From an uncultured Spirochaetaceae bacterium (GTDB taxonomy: Bacteria; Spirochaetota; Spirochaetia; Treponematales; Treponemataceae): a stretch of DNA of 34,684 nucleotides. Shown here in pieces: positions 15,300-24,073 of this stretch. Both the position numbers and the translations under genes were made by a program. The stretch's first letter is position 1; each line of letters opens with the position of its first letter. The notes under the pieces were generated by a model that worked only from the letters and a program-made list of their open reading frames with translations, ran no database searches and was not told the origin of the DNA. The stretch covers positions 1 to 34,684 of the forward strand of contig CADANN010000023.1 of NCBI GenBank assembly GCA_902789325.1, given 5' to 3'.

Positions 15300-15989
15300 T
15301 TAATTACTCTTCTGCTGAATCTTCAGCGCATCTCCAAGTCCTTTGATGTGAGCCGCGTCATTAAACAACTCAACACGAGGGTGCACATAAGCTCCTGGCT
15401 CCGACGGAAAATCAACCGCAATCACCGAAGTATAAGTATAAGGAAAAACACAAAGCACATAAGGAAACGGAAGCGACAAAATGTGAGACAGGGCCACGCC
15501 ACCAGACCCACCATGACTAAACAGCGCGATGGTTTTCTCGTTTTCCTGAGTACACAAAAATCTTCGCCCTTCATGACGATAGCCCTGTCCTTCTAAAAAT
15601 CCATCTATCCCAGCAACAACTTTATCGTAGCACTGCATAACAATATTGTTTTTGAAATATGGATGCTCGCGCCAATCAGCTTTGAAAAAATCAAAATTGT
15701 CTTCGTTTAGCATTCGGTCAGAAAGAGTCCAGATATGACCATCATTTGGAACACCTGCGCCACCCCACGAAATCTCTCGCATAAAATCGAGCGTTGTAAT
15801 TTTAAGTCCAAGTGCCTCAGCCGTGTAGCCTGCAGTTTCCTGAGCCCGTCCCAAAGGCGACGCATAAATCTCACAAATACCCTCGCCTGCCAGTCGCTTT
15901 GCAGCAGCTTCAGCCTGAAGCCTTCCGGTTGGAGTAAGACAGTCGTTTATATAATCTGGTTCACCATGCCGAATAAATAAAAATCTCAT
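15300..15989 (-). CDS. Histidine phosphatase family protein
   Basis: A 229-residue phosphoglycerate-mutase-like phosphatase. The phosphohistidine motif is at the N-terminus ('MRFLFIRHGEPDY', His8), the second Arg is in 'IYASPLGRAQETA', and the second catalytic His is in 'IALFSHGGSGGVALSHIL' (near residue 157). Length and motifs fit the broad-specificity phosphatase branch; no mutase-specific insertions are visible. Substrate unknown. AAAGGA lies about ten bases before the ATG. It is transcribed away from the thioesterase gene from an overlapping divergent promoter region. It is unrelated in detail to the shorter frameshifted phosphatase at 2015-2495. Confidence 0.88.
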   Translation of the reverse strand: MRFLFIRHGEPDYINDCLTPTGRLQAEAAAKRLAGEGICEIYASPLGRAQETAGYTAEALGLKITTLDFMREISWGGAGVPNDGHIWTLSDRMLNEDNFDFFKADWREHPYFKNNIVMQCYDKVVAGIDGFLEGQGYRHEGRRFLCTQENEKTIALFSHGGSGGVALSHILSLPFPYVLCVFPYTYTSVIAVDFPSEPGAYVHPRVELFNDAAHIKGLGDALKIQQKSN

Positions 15990-16012
15990 TTTCTAAATCC
16001 TTTTATACTTTA

Positions 16013-16041
16013 TTGATGGAAACAATTATAACATGTATTCT
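16013..16041 (+). promoter_or_regulatory. Candidate promoter for the thioesterase gene
   Basis: TTGATG (16013-16018), 17 bases, TATTCT (16036-16041). The thioesterase ATG is 53 bases further on. The box overlaps the opposing promoter at 16025-16033. Confidence 0.4.
16025..16033 (-). promoter_or_regulatory. Extended -10 promoter for the histidine phosphatase gene
   Basis: On the minus strand TGTTATAAT, a consensus extended -10, lies 35 bases before the ATG at 15989. The -35 region (TATTAC) is weak. It is embedded within the spacer of the plus-strand promoter, so the two cannot easily be occupied at once. Confidence 0.5.
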
Positions 16042-16093
16042 GTATTAGTAATATTATAAAAATGGCATTCAAAATAGAAAGGAGTAATAAAAA

Positions 16094-16492
16094 ATGTCTG
16101 ATCTGGAAAAAGCCCGCGAATTTTTTAATGGAGATTTTTACGCCACAAAGGCAACCGGAATTATAATTGAAGAAGTTGGAGATCATTTTGCCTGCTGCTC
16201 TTTTGAAATTACCCGAAACCATCAGAATGCTTACGGCGGAGTTATGGGCGGCGCAATCTTCACACTCGCAGATTATACCTTTGCCGTTTCTTCAAATTTC
16301 AATCAGCCGCAGACAGTTTCTATCACAAGTCAGATAAACTTTATTGGAATGGCAAAAGGCAAAAAGCTGATTTCTGAATCCCACCTGATTAAAGATGGCC
16401 GCACAACCTGTCTTTACGAAATCAATATTTCTGATGAACTTGGTACAAAAGTAGCCTTTGCTACCTTTACCGGTATGAAACTGATTAAATAA
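16094..16492 (+). CDS. PaaI-type hotdog-fold thioesterase
   Basis: A 132-residue single hotdog domain that hydrolyses an acyl-CoA thioester in the cytoplasm. The PaaI-type core is visible: 'NHQNAYGGVMGGAIFTLADYTFAVSSNF' (about residues 44-71), where the H-x-N-x-x-G-G-V-x-G-G-x-x-F-x-L-A-D pattern contains the Asn, Gly and Asp typical of the active site; then 'TSQINFIGMAKGKKLISESHLIKDGRTTCLYEINI'. AAAGGAG lies about ten bases before the ATG. The nearby PaaK-like CoA ligase (17736) makes a link to aryl-CoA metabolism possible, but the two have separate promoters with a cyclase gene between. Confidence 0.88.
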   Translation: MSDLEKAREFFNGDFYATKATGIIIEEVGDHFACCSFEITRNHQNAYGGVMGGAIFTLADYTFAVSSNFNQPQTVSITSQINFIGMAKGKKLISESHLIKDGRTTCLYEINISDELGTKVAFATFTGMKLIK

Positions 16493-16509
16493 GCATAAAA
16501 AAACATTTT

Positions 16510-16538
16510 TTGACCCCTCCAAAATGTGATGTTATAAT
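16510..16538 (+). promoter_or_regulatory. Strong promoter of the membrane diguanylate cyclase
   Basis: TTGACC (16510-16515), 17 bases, TATAAT (16533-16538), with a TG one base before the -10 (TGTTATAAT). This is the best sigma-70-type promoter in the window. A 6-bp inverted repeat (TACAGT 16544-16549, ACTGTA 16557-16562) lies at the start of the predicted transcript, just before the ribosome-binding site. Confidence 0.7.
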
Positions 16539-16579
16539 ATTTGTACAGTACTAAACACTGTATTCTGGAGGGCGTTTTT

Positions 16580-17599
16580 ATGTTTATGAATTTAAAAAGG
16601 GCAAAACTATTAGCCTACTGTATTTCAGCCTGCTTTTTATTAATTCATATCCTTATGCTTTTAATTTTTTTGCAATGCAAAATTCTACCCCTTGTAAAAT
16701 TTAATATTTTTAGCATCTGTTTTTATATTACGATTTTATTTGTTGTACATAAAGAATGGTTTCCATTATTTACCATATCCGTTTATCTTGAAGTTGTTGC
16801 TCATATGTCATTTGCCATTCTGCTTACCGGTTGGGAAACAGGATTTCAAGTAACACTTATAGGAATGAACGTTCTTGCGTTTTATGCTGAATACACCGGA
16901 CGTTCTTTAAAACTCAAATATCTTAAAGTTATGCCTCTTTGTATTATAGGTATGCTGATGTACCTTGGTACTTATATATATCTTTATTTTTATTCACCTT
17001 TTTATTCGCTGACTAAAGACGTAGTTTTCGCACTTAATATTTTATGGGGAATTATTGTTTTTGTAATTTCATCATTAGTACTTCAGCTTCTAGTTATTAT
17101 TACAAATTCTTCAGAAGAAGAGCTTGCATATGAGCTTTCTCATGATAAGCTCACCGGTCTTCCAAACCGCTATTATCTTTCTGAACAGCTCGACAGTATC
17201 AAAGATGATAAAAGCTATTTCTGGCTTTGTATTTCTGATATTGATGATTTCAAAAAAATCAACGATACCTATGGTCACAATTGCGGCGACTATGTTTTAA
17301 AAACCATTGGTGATTTACTCGCTGCCAAGGAGATTTTGTGCTGTCGCTGGGGTGGAGAAGAATTCCTTTTTGTAGGACGATTGGAACAGAATTACCCGGA
17401 TCCACATAAATTTCTGGAAGAAATCCGTAAAGAAATTCAAAACTATGCTTTTGAATATGATGGCATAAAATTTCAGGTTACAATGACATTTGGTCTTTCA
17501 ACCTTCACTAATGGTGATAATATAGACAATATTCTGCGCGATGCAGACGATAAACTTTATCTTGGAAAACAAAACGGCAAAAATCGATTGATTTTTTAG
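16580..17599 (+). CDS. Membrane-anchored diguanylate cyclase (GGDEF)
   Basis: A 339-residue protein that would make cyclic di-GMP from two GTP. About six transmembrane helices fill residues 1-180, forming a membrane sensor of no recognised family. The GGDEF domain follows at about 190-339: 'HDKLTGLPNRYYLSEQL', 'CISDIDDFKKINDTYGHNCGDYVLKTIG' (metal and base contacts) and the active loop 'CRWGGEEFLFVG'. Key residues are intact, so activity is expected. The inhibitory R-x-x-D site five residues before GGEEF is missing. The ATG at 16580 has GGAGGG seven bases upstream, which decides against earlier starts. Confidence 0.9.
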   Translation: MFMNLKRAKLLAYCISACFLLIHILMLLIFLQCKILPLVKFNIFSICFYITILFVVHKEWFPLFTISVYLEVVAHMSFAILLTGWETGFQVTLIGMNVLAFYAEYTGRSLKLKYLKVMPLCIIGMLMYLGTYIYLYFYSPFYSLTKDVVFALNILWGIIVFVISSLVLQLLVIITNSSEEELAYELSHDKLTGLPNRYYLSEQLDSIKDDKSYFWLCISDIDDFKKINDTYGHNCGDYVLKTIGDLLAAKEILCCRWGGEEFLFVGRLEQNYPDPHKFLEEIRKEIQNYAFEYDGIKFQVTMTFGLSTFTNGDNIDNILRDADDKLYLGKQNGKNRLIF

Positions 17600-17602
17600 T
17601 CT

Positions 17603-17633
17603 CGTCATTGCGAGGAGCGCAGCGACGAAGCAA
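17603..17633. repeat. Short dispersed repeat (GTCATTGCGAGG class)
   Basis: The segment starting CGTCATTGCGAGGAGCGCAG and ending CGACGAAGCAA, directly after the cyclase stop, matches a short repeat class I recall as scattered between genes in many bacteria. The flanking TTGC/GCAA ends are complementary. Only one copy is in the window, so the call rests on recognition. Confidence 0.6.
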
Positions 17634-17652
17634 CTAATTTTCAAAATTACTA

Positions 17653-17699
17653 TTGACAGAAACAAAGTCTCGTTGTATTATGTTACTATAAATAGTAAC
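17653..17699 (+). promoter_or_regulatory. Promoter and operator-like palindrome of the PaaK-like gene
   Basis: TTGACA (17653-17658), 17 bases, TATTAT (17676-17681): a near-consensus promoter. Immediately downstream is a perfect inverted repeat GTTACTAT-AA-ATAGTAAC (17682-17699) over the expected start site. A further half-site, TTACTAT, lies at 17647-17653, overlapping the -35 box. The arrangement is typical of a repressor operator. Confidence 0.65.
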
Positions 17700-17735
17700 C
17701 GACAGAGCCGCCCGACGGCCATTTAGGAGATAACA

Positions 17736-18977
17736 ATGAAGTTAACCGAAAAACAGCTTGAACAGATTCGCGCACAGATTAAGCGCGTTAAGGAATTTGG
17801 AAATCCTTTTTATACAAAACGTTTTGCTAACGTAAATCCAGAAGATATTAAAACACAGGAAGATTTTGAAAATCTTGTTCCTTTCGTAACAAAACAGGAG
17901 CTCCGTGATGCATATCCACTCGGACTGGCCACAGTTCCGGAAGAAGAAATTGTACGTATCCACTCATCATCAGGAACAACTGGTGCTCCTGTAGTAATTC
18001 CTTACACAAAGAAGGACGTTGAAGACTGGGCTATCATGTTTGCCCGCTGCTACGAGCTTGCAGGAATCACAAATAAAGACCGCATTCAGATTACACCGGG
18101 CTACGGACTCTGGACTGCAGGTATCGGCTTCCAGGCTGGCTGTGAACGCCTTGGCGCTATGGCCGTTCCAATGGGACCAGGTAACACAGAAAAGCAGCTT
18201 CAGATGATGCAGGATCTTAAATCAACAGTAATCTGCGCAACTTCATCTTATGCACTCCTCCTTGCAGAACAGGTAGAAGCACGCGGACTCAAAGATAAAA
18301 TTCACCTTACAAAGGGTGTAATCGGATCAGAACGCTGGGGCGAAAAAATGCGCAACAGAATCCAGAGCATTCTTGGTATCGAACTTTACGATATCTACGG
18401 ACTTACAGAATGCTACGGACCTGGAATCGGAATTAACGCAGTCGGCGACGACGCAATCAGTATTTTTGATGATTACGTTTACATCGAAATTCTTGACCCA
18501 CAGACAGGTAAGCCTGTGCCAGAAGGACAGATTGGTGAAATCACTCTTACAACTCTCGTTAAAGAGGGTGCTCCATTATTCCGCTTCCGCACCCACGACC
18601 TCGCAGCCTTTGTAACAACTCCGAACCCAACAGGTCTCAAATATCCTCGCATCACACAGATTCTTGGCCGCAGCGACGACATGGTAAAGGTTAAAGGAAA
18701 CATCATCTTCCCAAGTACAATCGAAGACGTAATCAAAAATGTACCTGGCACTTCAAGCGAATACCGCGCCCTCATCGAGCACGTAGACGGTAAAGACAAG
18801 ATGACCCTCTCCGTAGAAGTTGAAGGTGGTACAGACCGCACAGAAGTAGCCCTCGCAATCGCATACAACTTCAAGCAGAAGTACAACATGACTCCAGAAG
18901 TAAAAGTTGTAGGAATCGGCGAGCTGCCACGTAGCGAAAAGAAAACTAAGAGAATTGAAGATAAACGCTTTGATTAA
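17736..18977 (+). CDS. Phenylacetate-CoA ligase family (PaaK-like)
   Basis: A 413-residue adenylate-forming CoA ligase. Such enzymes activate phenylacetate or related aryl acids (for example indole-3-acetate) with ATP and CoA. The P-loop 'RIHSSSGTTGAPVVIPYT' (about residues 74-91), the aromatic/adenine motif 'YDIYGLTECYGPG' (about 215-227), 'RFRTHDLAAFV' and the C-terminal hinge 'GRSDDMVKVKGNIIFPSTIEDVI' are all present. AGGAG lies before the ATG. The gene uses well-behaved codons and has a near-consensus promoter, suggesting strong but regulated expression. No indolepyruvate or ketoacid oxidoreductase genes are adjacent, so the exact acid cannot be named. Confidence 0.9.
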   Translation: MKLTEKQLEQIRAQIKRVKEFGNPFYTKRFANVNPEDIKTQEDFENLVPFVTKQELRDAYPLGLATVPEEEIVRIHSSSGTTGAPVVIPYTKKDVEDWAIMFARCYELAGITNKDRIQITPGYGLWTAGIGFQAGCERLGAMAVPMGPGNTEKQLQMMQDLKSTVICATSSYALLLAEQVEARGLKDKIHLTKGVIGSERWGEKMRNRIQSILGIELYDIYGLTECYGPGIGINAVGDDAISIFDDYVYIEILDPQTGKPVPEGQIGEITLTTLVKEGAPLFRFRTHDLAAFVTTPNPTGLKYPRITQILGRSDDMVKVKGNIIFPSTIEDVIKNVPGTSSEYRALIEHVDGKDKMTLSVEVEGGTDRTEVALAIAYNFKQKYNMTPEVKVVGIGELPRSEKKTKRIEDKRFD

Positions 18978-18982
18978 TCCAG

Positions 18983-19747
18983 ATGATTATTGATTTTCAT
19001 ACTCATTTAGATTTCTATAATCGCAGAGAACTCGAACAGCAATTAGCAGAGTTCTCTGCGATTTTTATTGCCGCCGCGGTGGATGAAAAAAGTTACCTTG
19101 CGAATGTAGCGATTTCTAACCACACCAAAACCACCGCCCGCGCCTGCCACATCATCCCAACCTTTGGCATTCACCCGAATCGCGCCGACGAAAATGCGCC
19201 ACTCCTCGACGACCCGTCCATAACACAGCGTTTTGAAAAATACCTCGCCCAATCTCCAATCATCGGAGAAATCGGCATTGACTTCTGCTGGTCAAAAAGT
19301 TCGTCCGCAAATCAGGAAAAAGTTTTCAGATGGTTTTTGGAATATTGTAATAAGACAGGAAAAGCGTGTGTAATCCACACAAAGGATGCAGAACAGAAAA
19401 TCTGCGACATTCTCACCGACTACCCGAGCGCCCGCCCGATTATCCACTGGTACGACGGCCCGGAAAAAATATATCGCGAATTCATTCGTCGCGGCTATCC
19501 GCAAACCTTTGGTGTAGAAACAATCCGTTCCCAGCACCTGCAAAATCTGCTGCAGCTCACACCACTCGAGCTGCTCCTTGCCGAAACAGACAATCCCGAC
19601 TCAGAACCTTGGCTCGGTGGAACCCGCAGCGACCTTGGATTGATCGCACGGGTTTACGAAGAACTCGCCGGACTTCTGAACATGCAGCAACTCGAACTCG
19701 AAAAAATCATAGAAGATAATTTCAACCGCATTATTCAAAAGCCCTGA
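18983..19747 (+). CDS. TatD family metal-dependent hydrolase
   Basis: A 254-residue TatD-type TIM-barrel hydrolase, annotated as a DNase in characterised members. Metal ligands can be followed through the chain: H-x-H at residues 6 and 8 ('MIIDFHTHLDF'), Glu in 'IIGEIGIDFCW', His in 'CVIHTKDAE' and 'PIIHWYDG', and Asp in 'LLAETDNPDSEPW'. The gene starts 5 bases after the CoA ligase stop without a clear ribosome-binding site, so it probably depends on translational coupling. It shares the ligase promoter. A biochemical link between the two is not evident; TatD genes often ride in unrelated operons. Confidence 0.85.
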   Translation: MIIDFHTHLDFYNRRELEQQLAEFSAIFIAAAVDEKSYLANVAISNHTKTTARACHIIPTFGIHPNRADENAPLLDDPSITQRFEKYLAQSPIIGEIGIDFCWSKSSSANQEKVFRWFLEYCNKTGKACVIHTKDAEQKICDILTDYPSARPIIHWYDGPEKIYREFIRRGYPQTFGVETIRSQHLQNLLQLTPLELLLAETDNPDSEPWLGGTRSDLGLIARVYEELAGLLNMQQLELEKIIEDNFNRIIQKP

Positions 19748-19756
19748 CTTGTAAAA

Positions 19757-22700
19757 TTAATTTACACTCTCCATTGTAATTCTAATCTTCTTAGAACTTA
19801 CAGTTTCTTCTCCAATGTCCCAATAGAAACTTGCGGCGCTATCTTCATTTGTTTTAAGGCCGCTTTCCTTATCATCAAATACGTGCAAAAGGAATTTTCC
19901 AGAATTATATGGTCCATACCAGAATTCAGTTACATCATCTACACCATATGCATTCTGTAAAAGCATAGAGAAACTAAATTCTTTACCCTTCATAATAAAG
20001 CCGTTGTTAGTTGCCTCTACCTTTACACGATCATTAGAAGCCTTAGATGCTTCATCTATAGTTCCAATTAAAGTATCAATTGCAGCACCAAGCTTAACCT
20101 TTTTTCCAGTAGCGTTAGTTACATCAAACTCCAATTCAAGATATTGTGTTTCTCCTTCAAAAACAAACTGAGGCTTTACTTCAAAATCAATTCCATCTGT
20201 AATCTGCTCTACGGATTTAACAGTTGCACCATCATAAGTATAAAGCGCTTTAAGCTTTCCTTCTGCATTCAACTTAGCCCAGTAATCTTTGCCATCAATA
20301 TTCAAAGCAAACTGAAGTCCGCTTCCACCAAAGCTGCTTTCATACCAGATCTCGCCATCAGCACTACCAACAATATCAATTCCACCAAAGTAATCTTTTA
20401 CAGCAAGAGCTTTATCAGAAATTACAGAACCGAATCTGTAACCAAGACCACCTGTAACTTCTGCAGGCACTTCATAAGAAAGTTCTTTTGTAACAGAAGC
20501 CTTTGTAGTTTCTGTAATTGTTGTATACTCTGGAATCTTAAATTCTACTGTATAAGTTTTTGTTTCAGAACTTAGATCCTGTGCCTGAACTTCATAACTT
20601 ACAGTATAAGTACTTCCAAGCTTTTCGCCATAAAGGTCATATGAAATAGTAATTATTCCATCGTCGGTAATTGTTAGTCCTAACTCACTATCTGGATTGA
20701 TTTCAACACCATCACACTTAAGCACTGTTTTTACAATTCTTGCCTTAGCATATTTTGTCGGAGTAATAACAATATCATCCTTGTAGTTCAAGCTTGCAAA
20801 CAAATCTTTGTATTCCAGAATTTCAGGATCAAAAGAGTTTGAAAGAATTGTTCTGTTCAATTCTTCACTCTCGCCCTTCTGAATAATCTTCAAAGCTTCC
20901 AGCTGTGCTGTATTATCAGCTTCAACATGAATTATAAGATTATAAGTATGTGTTGGCTCAGAATCTTTTGATGTTGAAACTTTGATTGTATATTTAATTG
21001 AAGTTCCGCCATTCTTTGATGCATTTTCTTCAGTAAGAGCTTCTGTAAATTCTGATATACCGCTTCCTGATTTTGTATAAATACGAGTCCAGCTGTCATC
21101 ATCAATGTCATTAAGTTTAACATTTGCAGACTGCCATTTTTCAAATGTGATGTAAGCATCTGAATATACAGGAGCAAATTTAAGGAGTTTTTCGCCAGCT
21201 TCAACATTGTAAGACTTAGCTAATTCATAAGTATAAACACTGTTAGTCATACCAGCTTTCCAGTTTTCTTTAAATGAATCAGGTGTCTTCTCATCAAACT
21301 CCAGAGTCTTAAGTCGTGTTTCTGTTGTGTCCGCACGAACAATATAGAAATCTCTTGTTGCAGTAACTGGATTTCCAACTGTACCATTAGTAACTTTGAT
21401 TGTAAGTTTTGTTGTTCCAACAGGAATGTTTTCTACAATGTTAGTCCAGTTTGTAAGATTTGTTTTATTTCCAGCTGCACGACTAATTGTTGATTTTACA
21501 TCTGTACTCTTTTCGCCTTCACCAAGAACTGTATTATTTGCACCAAGAATGTGCTCACAACTTACTACTTCAAGGATCTGATTCTGCTGCTGCGCTGTAA
21601 GAGACATATTTAATGTCTTTTCTTCATAGGTCAAATAAATGTAGTCGTCCCATTTAAGTTCGCCGTTTCCAACTCCAACATTATAAGAAACATTTTTCAA
21701 ATCTGGCTTTGTGAAAGTGAAAGTTCTATTTCCAATATTTACAGTAGTTTCTCCACGAGGCAAATCTTCAGTAGAATCAACGCCTTCATCTATACTACCG
21801 ATAGTTAGTTTATAACACTCTGTTGAACCATCATTAAGCTTTTCACAAGTTCCACTTATTTTTTCAAGTTTAGTTTCAGAAGTGATATTTCCATTTTCTG
21901 CATTAATTACGCTATAAGTAATTTCTGCATCTTTATCCAAAGGTCTAAAATAGAATGTCAGTACATCTGCAAAAGTTGTAATTACATCAATATCTTTCAG
22001 AACATCTTTTACTTCTGCTGCAACTTTTGTTTTAGAAATTTGAGACTCTATATTTTTAGTAATTCCATCTTCGTAAGTTACATCAATTGCAAGAGCTGTA
22101 ATTCCCTGATTTGCATCTCCTGCCTTTGAAAGTAAAATTTTGTGATATGTTGTATCAGCTCTCTTTTCACTTTCATAAACATCATCTTTAATATGATAAT
22201 ATTCATCACTGACAGTCTTAATCCACAAAACTTTTGTGAGTGTATCCGCATCTCCGTCAGCAATAGTAACGCGCTGAGATTTCGTATTTGATTTATCAAA
22301 CGACTCGCTCCAATCTTCTGGAACTTCTATAACAGAATCAGAAACGCCATAACTTACTACCGTTCGTTTGTTTGTAGGTGTCGATGTAAATTCTACTTCA
22401 GAAACATCTTTTCTACTGTCTGCACTGAGTGTCATCTTGTAATATGCATCAGCTGACTTATCACTACCCTTAAATGCTTTATTCAAATTCTTGTCTAATG
22501 CAAGTCCATTTCCAAAACCCGCTTCAGGGCTAATCAAAAGACTCTCTAATGTTGTATCTCCATCTTCTGGCTTTTCTACATAAATTGTATAAGTTCTTGC
22601 AATTCCAATTTCATCAGTTACTGTAAATGTAATTCTTGAAGTTCCACCAACAAGACTTATATTCATTCCATCAATTGCTGGAACTTCACCATATTTTGTC

Positions 22701-24052
22701 ACAACTGTAGGATCAGAAATTTCTGCATCTTCATATTCTGGTAATACATCAATTGTAATTCTGTCTATTTCTTCATCTACAGTAAGTGTATAAGTTGTAA
22801 TTGAAGGATCAAATTCCGGAGTCAATTCCACAACTTTATCTTCGTCATCTTTATCTTTTTCATCAATAATTGTAACTGTCAAATCTTCGAGCTTCGAATA
22901 ATCTCCAATAGCCTCTCCCTTTTCCAGAGATTCTTCAAATTCTTCTTCTGTTACTGTCTTGTACAAATCACGCTGTAATTTAATTTTATATGTAACTGTT
23001 TCTCCATTTTCAGAATAAATTGTAGCAGTAACTTCTGTAATTCCTATTGGAATCTCAGCAACAATTTCATTTGCATCAAAATCTTCGGAATCTGTTGTAT
23101 GGTATGGAACAGATTCATCACAGTTAATTTTTTTCTGCCCGCTGATATATTTGTACTCTACTTTTTCTTTTGTTCCCAAAACAGGATCTGTAATTTCTTT
23201 TGAATATGTCGAAATCTCTTTTTCAAATTCAGCAACCTGTTTTAAAATCCATTCCACTTTTGTATCTGAATCAGAAAGGTAAAAGCGGAATTTCATTTCA
23301 TTATCCTGTTCTGATACATCAGTAATTTCATATTTATCCTGAACCGGATTAAAACTAATTCTGTTTAATGTTTCATCCTGAGCTCCAATAACCATGAGCT
23401 TGCGGTCAATATATTTTTTAGTAAGGATAATTTTATATTCAGTTGAATACTGTGTATCATCTGCAATAACTTTACAGTTCGCTACAGTCACACCGTAAGG
23501 AAGATCTGTAGTAATAAATGATGCACCAGTCTTAGTCTGTAAGTTATAACTAACCAAAACAGGTGCTTCCAGTTTTTCAGCATACTGTGATTTAATAGAC
23601 TGATACACAACAGAGTTTCCATTTGAATCTGTAGTTGTTCTGCTTTCATACTCAGGAATATATTTCCAGGTCTGAGTTAGAGTCCACTGAACCTTTGCAT
23701 TTGCATCATTTGTAAAACAACGCAACTCAACAAGTCCATCTTTACCTGTCAAAGTTACATTTGTTCCGTTTGTATAATCAACTGTAAAATCAGAATAATC
23801 CTCTGGAACTTCACCAACAAAATAAGTGCTCTGAGAAGGTGAATACGAAATCTGATTTCTATCTTTTTCAGAAGCCTTAATTACAACAAGGCCGCTTTCA
23901 ATTTCTTTACCATCAACATCTATAAAAATAGTGTCATCACCATTCTTAAAAGAAAAATCATCGTTAATAATATTTTCAAAAAGATTTGAACAGCCTGCAA
24001 AAATGATTTCCGCCAGAACTGCAAAAACTAAACCGATATATCTGCGTTTCAT
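19757..24052 (-). CDS. Giant lipoprotein with repeated cadherin-like beta-sandwich units
   Basis: A 1431-residue envelope lipoprotein. The signal peptide ends in a lipobox 'IFAGC' with Cys21. Most of the chain consists of beta-rich units resembling the cadherin-like beta-sandwich (PF12733-type) domain. Each unit has a 'Y-x-(I/L)-x' closing strand followed by a new 'L-x-x-L-x-I' opening strand: for example 'EYKIILTKKYIDRKLMVIG' near 205-223, 'TYKIKLQRDLY' near 354, 'RTYTIYVEKPEDGDTTLESLLI' near 486, and later 'YNLIIHVEADNTAQLEALKI'. The last 250 or so residues form a different domain that I do not recognise ('GIDIVGSADGEIWYESSFGG', ending 'KKIRITMESVN'). The role is probably adhesion or surface structure. 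GAGGAGG precedes the ATG. It follows the OmpA-family gene by 21 bases, suggesting both act at the outer envelope. Confidence 0.8.
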   Translation of the reverse strand: MKRRYIGLVFAVLAEIIFAGCSNLFENIINDDFSFKNGDDTIFIDVDGKEIESGLVVIKASEKDRNQISYSPSQSTYFVGEVPEDYSDFTVDYTNGTNVTLTGKDGLVELRCFTNDANAKVQWTLTQTWKYIPEYESRTTTDSNGNSVVYQSIKSQYAEKLEAPVLVSYNLQTKTGASFITTDLPYGVTVANCKVIADDTQYSTEYKIILTKKYIDRKLMVIGAQDETLNRISFNPVQDKYEITDVSEQDNEMKFRFYLSDSDTKVEWILKQVAEFEKEISTYSKEITDPVLGTKEKVEYKYISGQKKINCDESVPYHTTDSEDFDANEIVAEIPIGITEVTATIYSENGETVTYKIKLQRDLYKTVTEEEFEESLEKGEAIGDYSKLEDLTVTIIDEKDKDDEDKVVELTPEFDPSITTYTLTVDEEIDRITIDVLPEYEDAEISDPTVVTKYGEVPAIDGMNISLVGGTSRITFTVTDEIGIARTYTIYVEKPEDGDTTLESLLISPEAGFGNGLALDKNLNKAFKGSDKSADAYYKMTLSADSRKDVSEVEFTSTPTNKRTVVSYGVSDSVIEVPEDWSESFDKSNTKSQRVTIADGDADTLTKVLWIKTVSDEYYHIKDDVYESEKRADTTYHKILLSKAGDANQGITALAIDVTYEDGITKNIESQISKTKVAAEVKDVLKDIDVITTFADVLTFYFRPLDKDAEITYSVINAENGNITSETKLEKISGTCEKLNDGSTECYKLTIGSIDEGVDSTEDLPRGETTVNIGNRTFTFTKPDLKNVSYNVGVGNGELKWDDYIYLTYEEKTLNMSLTAQQQNQILEVVSCEHILGANNTVLGEGEKSTDVKSTISRAAGNKTNLTNWTNIVENIPVGTTKLTIKVTNGTVGNPVTATRDFYIVRADTTETRLKTLEFDEKTPDSFKENWKAGMTNSVYTYELAKSYNVEAGEKLLKFAPVYSDAYITFEKWQSANVKLNDIDDDSWTRIYTKSGSGISEFTEALTEENASKNGGTSIKYTIKVSTSKDSEPTHTYNLIIHVEADNTAQLEALKIIQKGESEELNRTILSNSFDPEILEYKDLFASLNYKDDIVITPTKYAKARIVKTVLKCDGVEINPDSELGLTITDDGIITISYDLYGEKLGSTYTVSYEVQAQDLSSETKTYTVEFKIPEYTTITETTKASVTKELSYEVPAEVTGGLGYRFGSVISDKALAVKDYFGGIDIVGSADGEIWYESSFGGSGLQFALNIDGKDYWAKLNAEGKLKALYTYDGATVKSVEQITDGIDFEVKPQFVFEGETQYLELEFDVTNATGKKVKLGAAIDTLIGTIDEASKASNDRVKVEATNNGFIMKGKEFSFSMLLQNAYGVDDVTEFWYGPYNSGKFLLHVFDDKESGLKTNEDSAASFYWDIGEETVSSKKIRITMESVN

Positions 24053-24073
24053 AATAATCTCCTCCTCTATTCC

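Noticed and set aside
19750..19766. TGTAAA/TTTACA inverted repeat between tatD and the giant lipoprotein as a bidirectional terminator
   Set aside because: The stem is only six AT-rich pairs and there is no U-tract on either strand.
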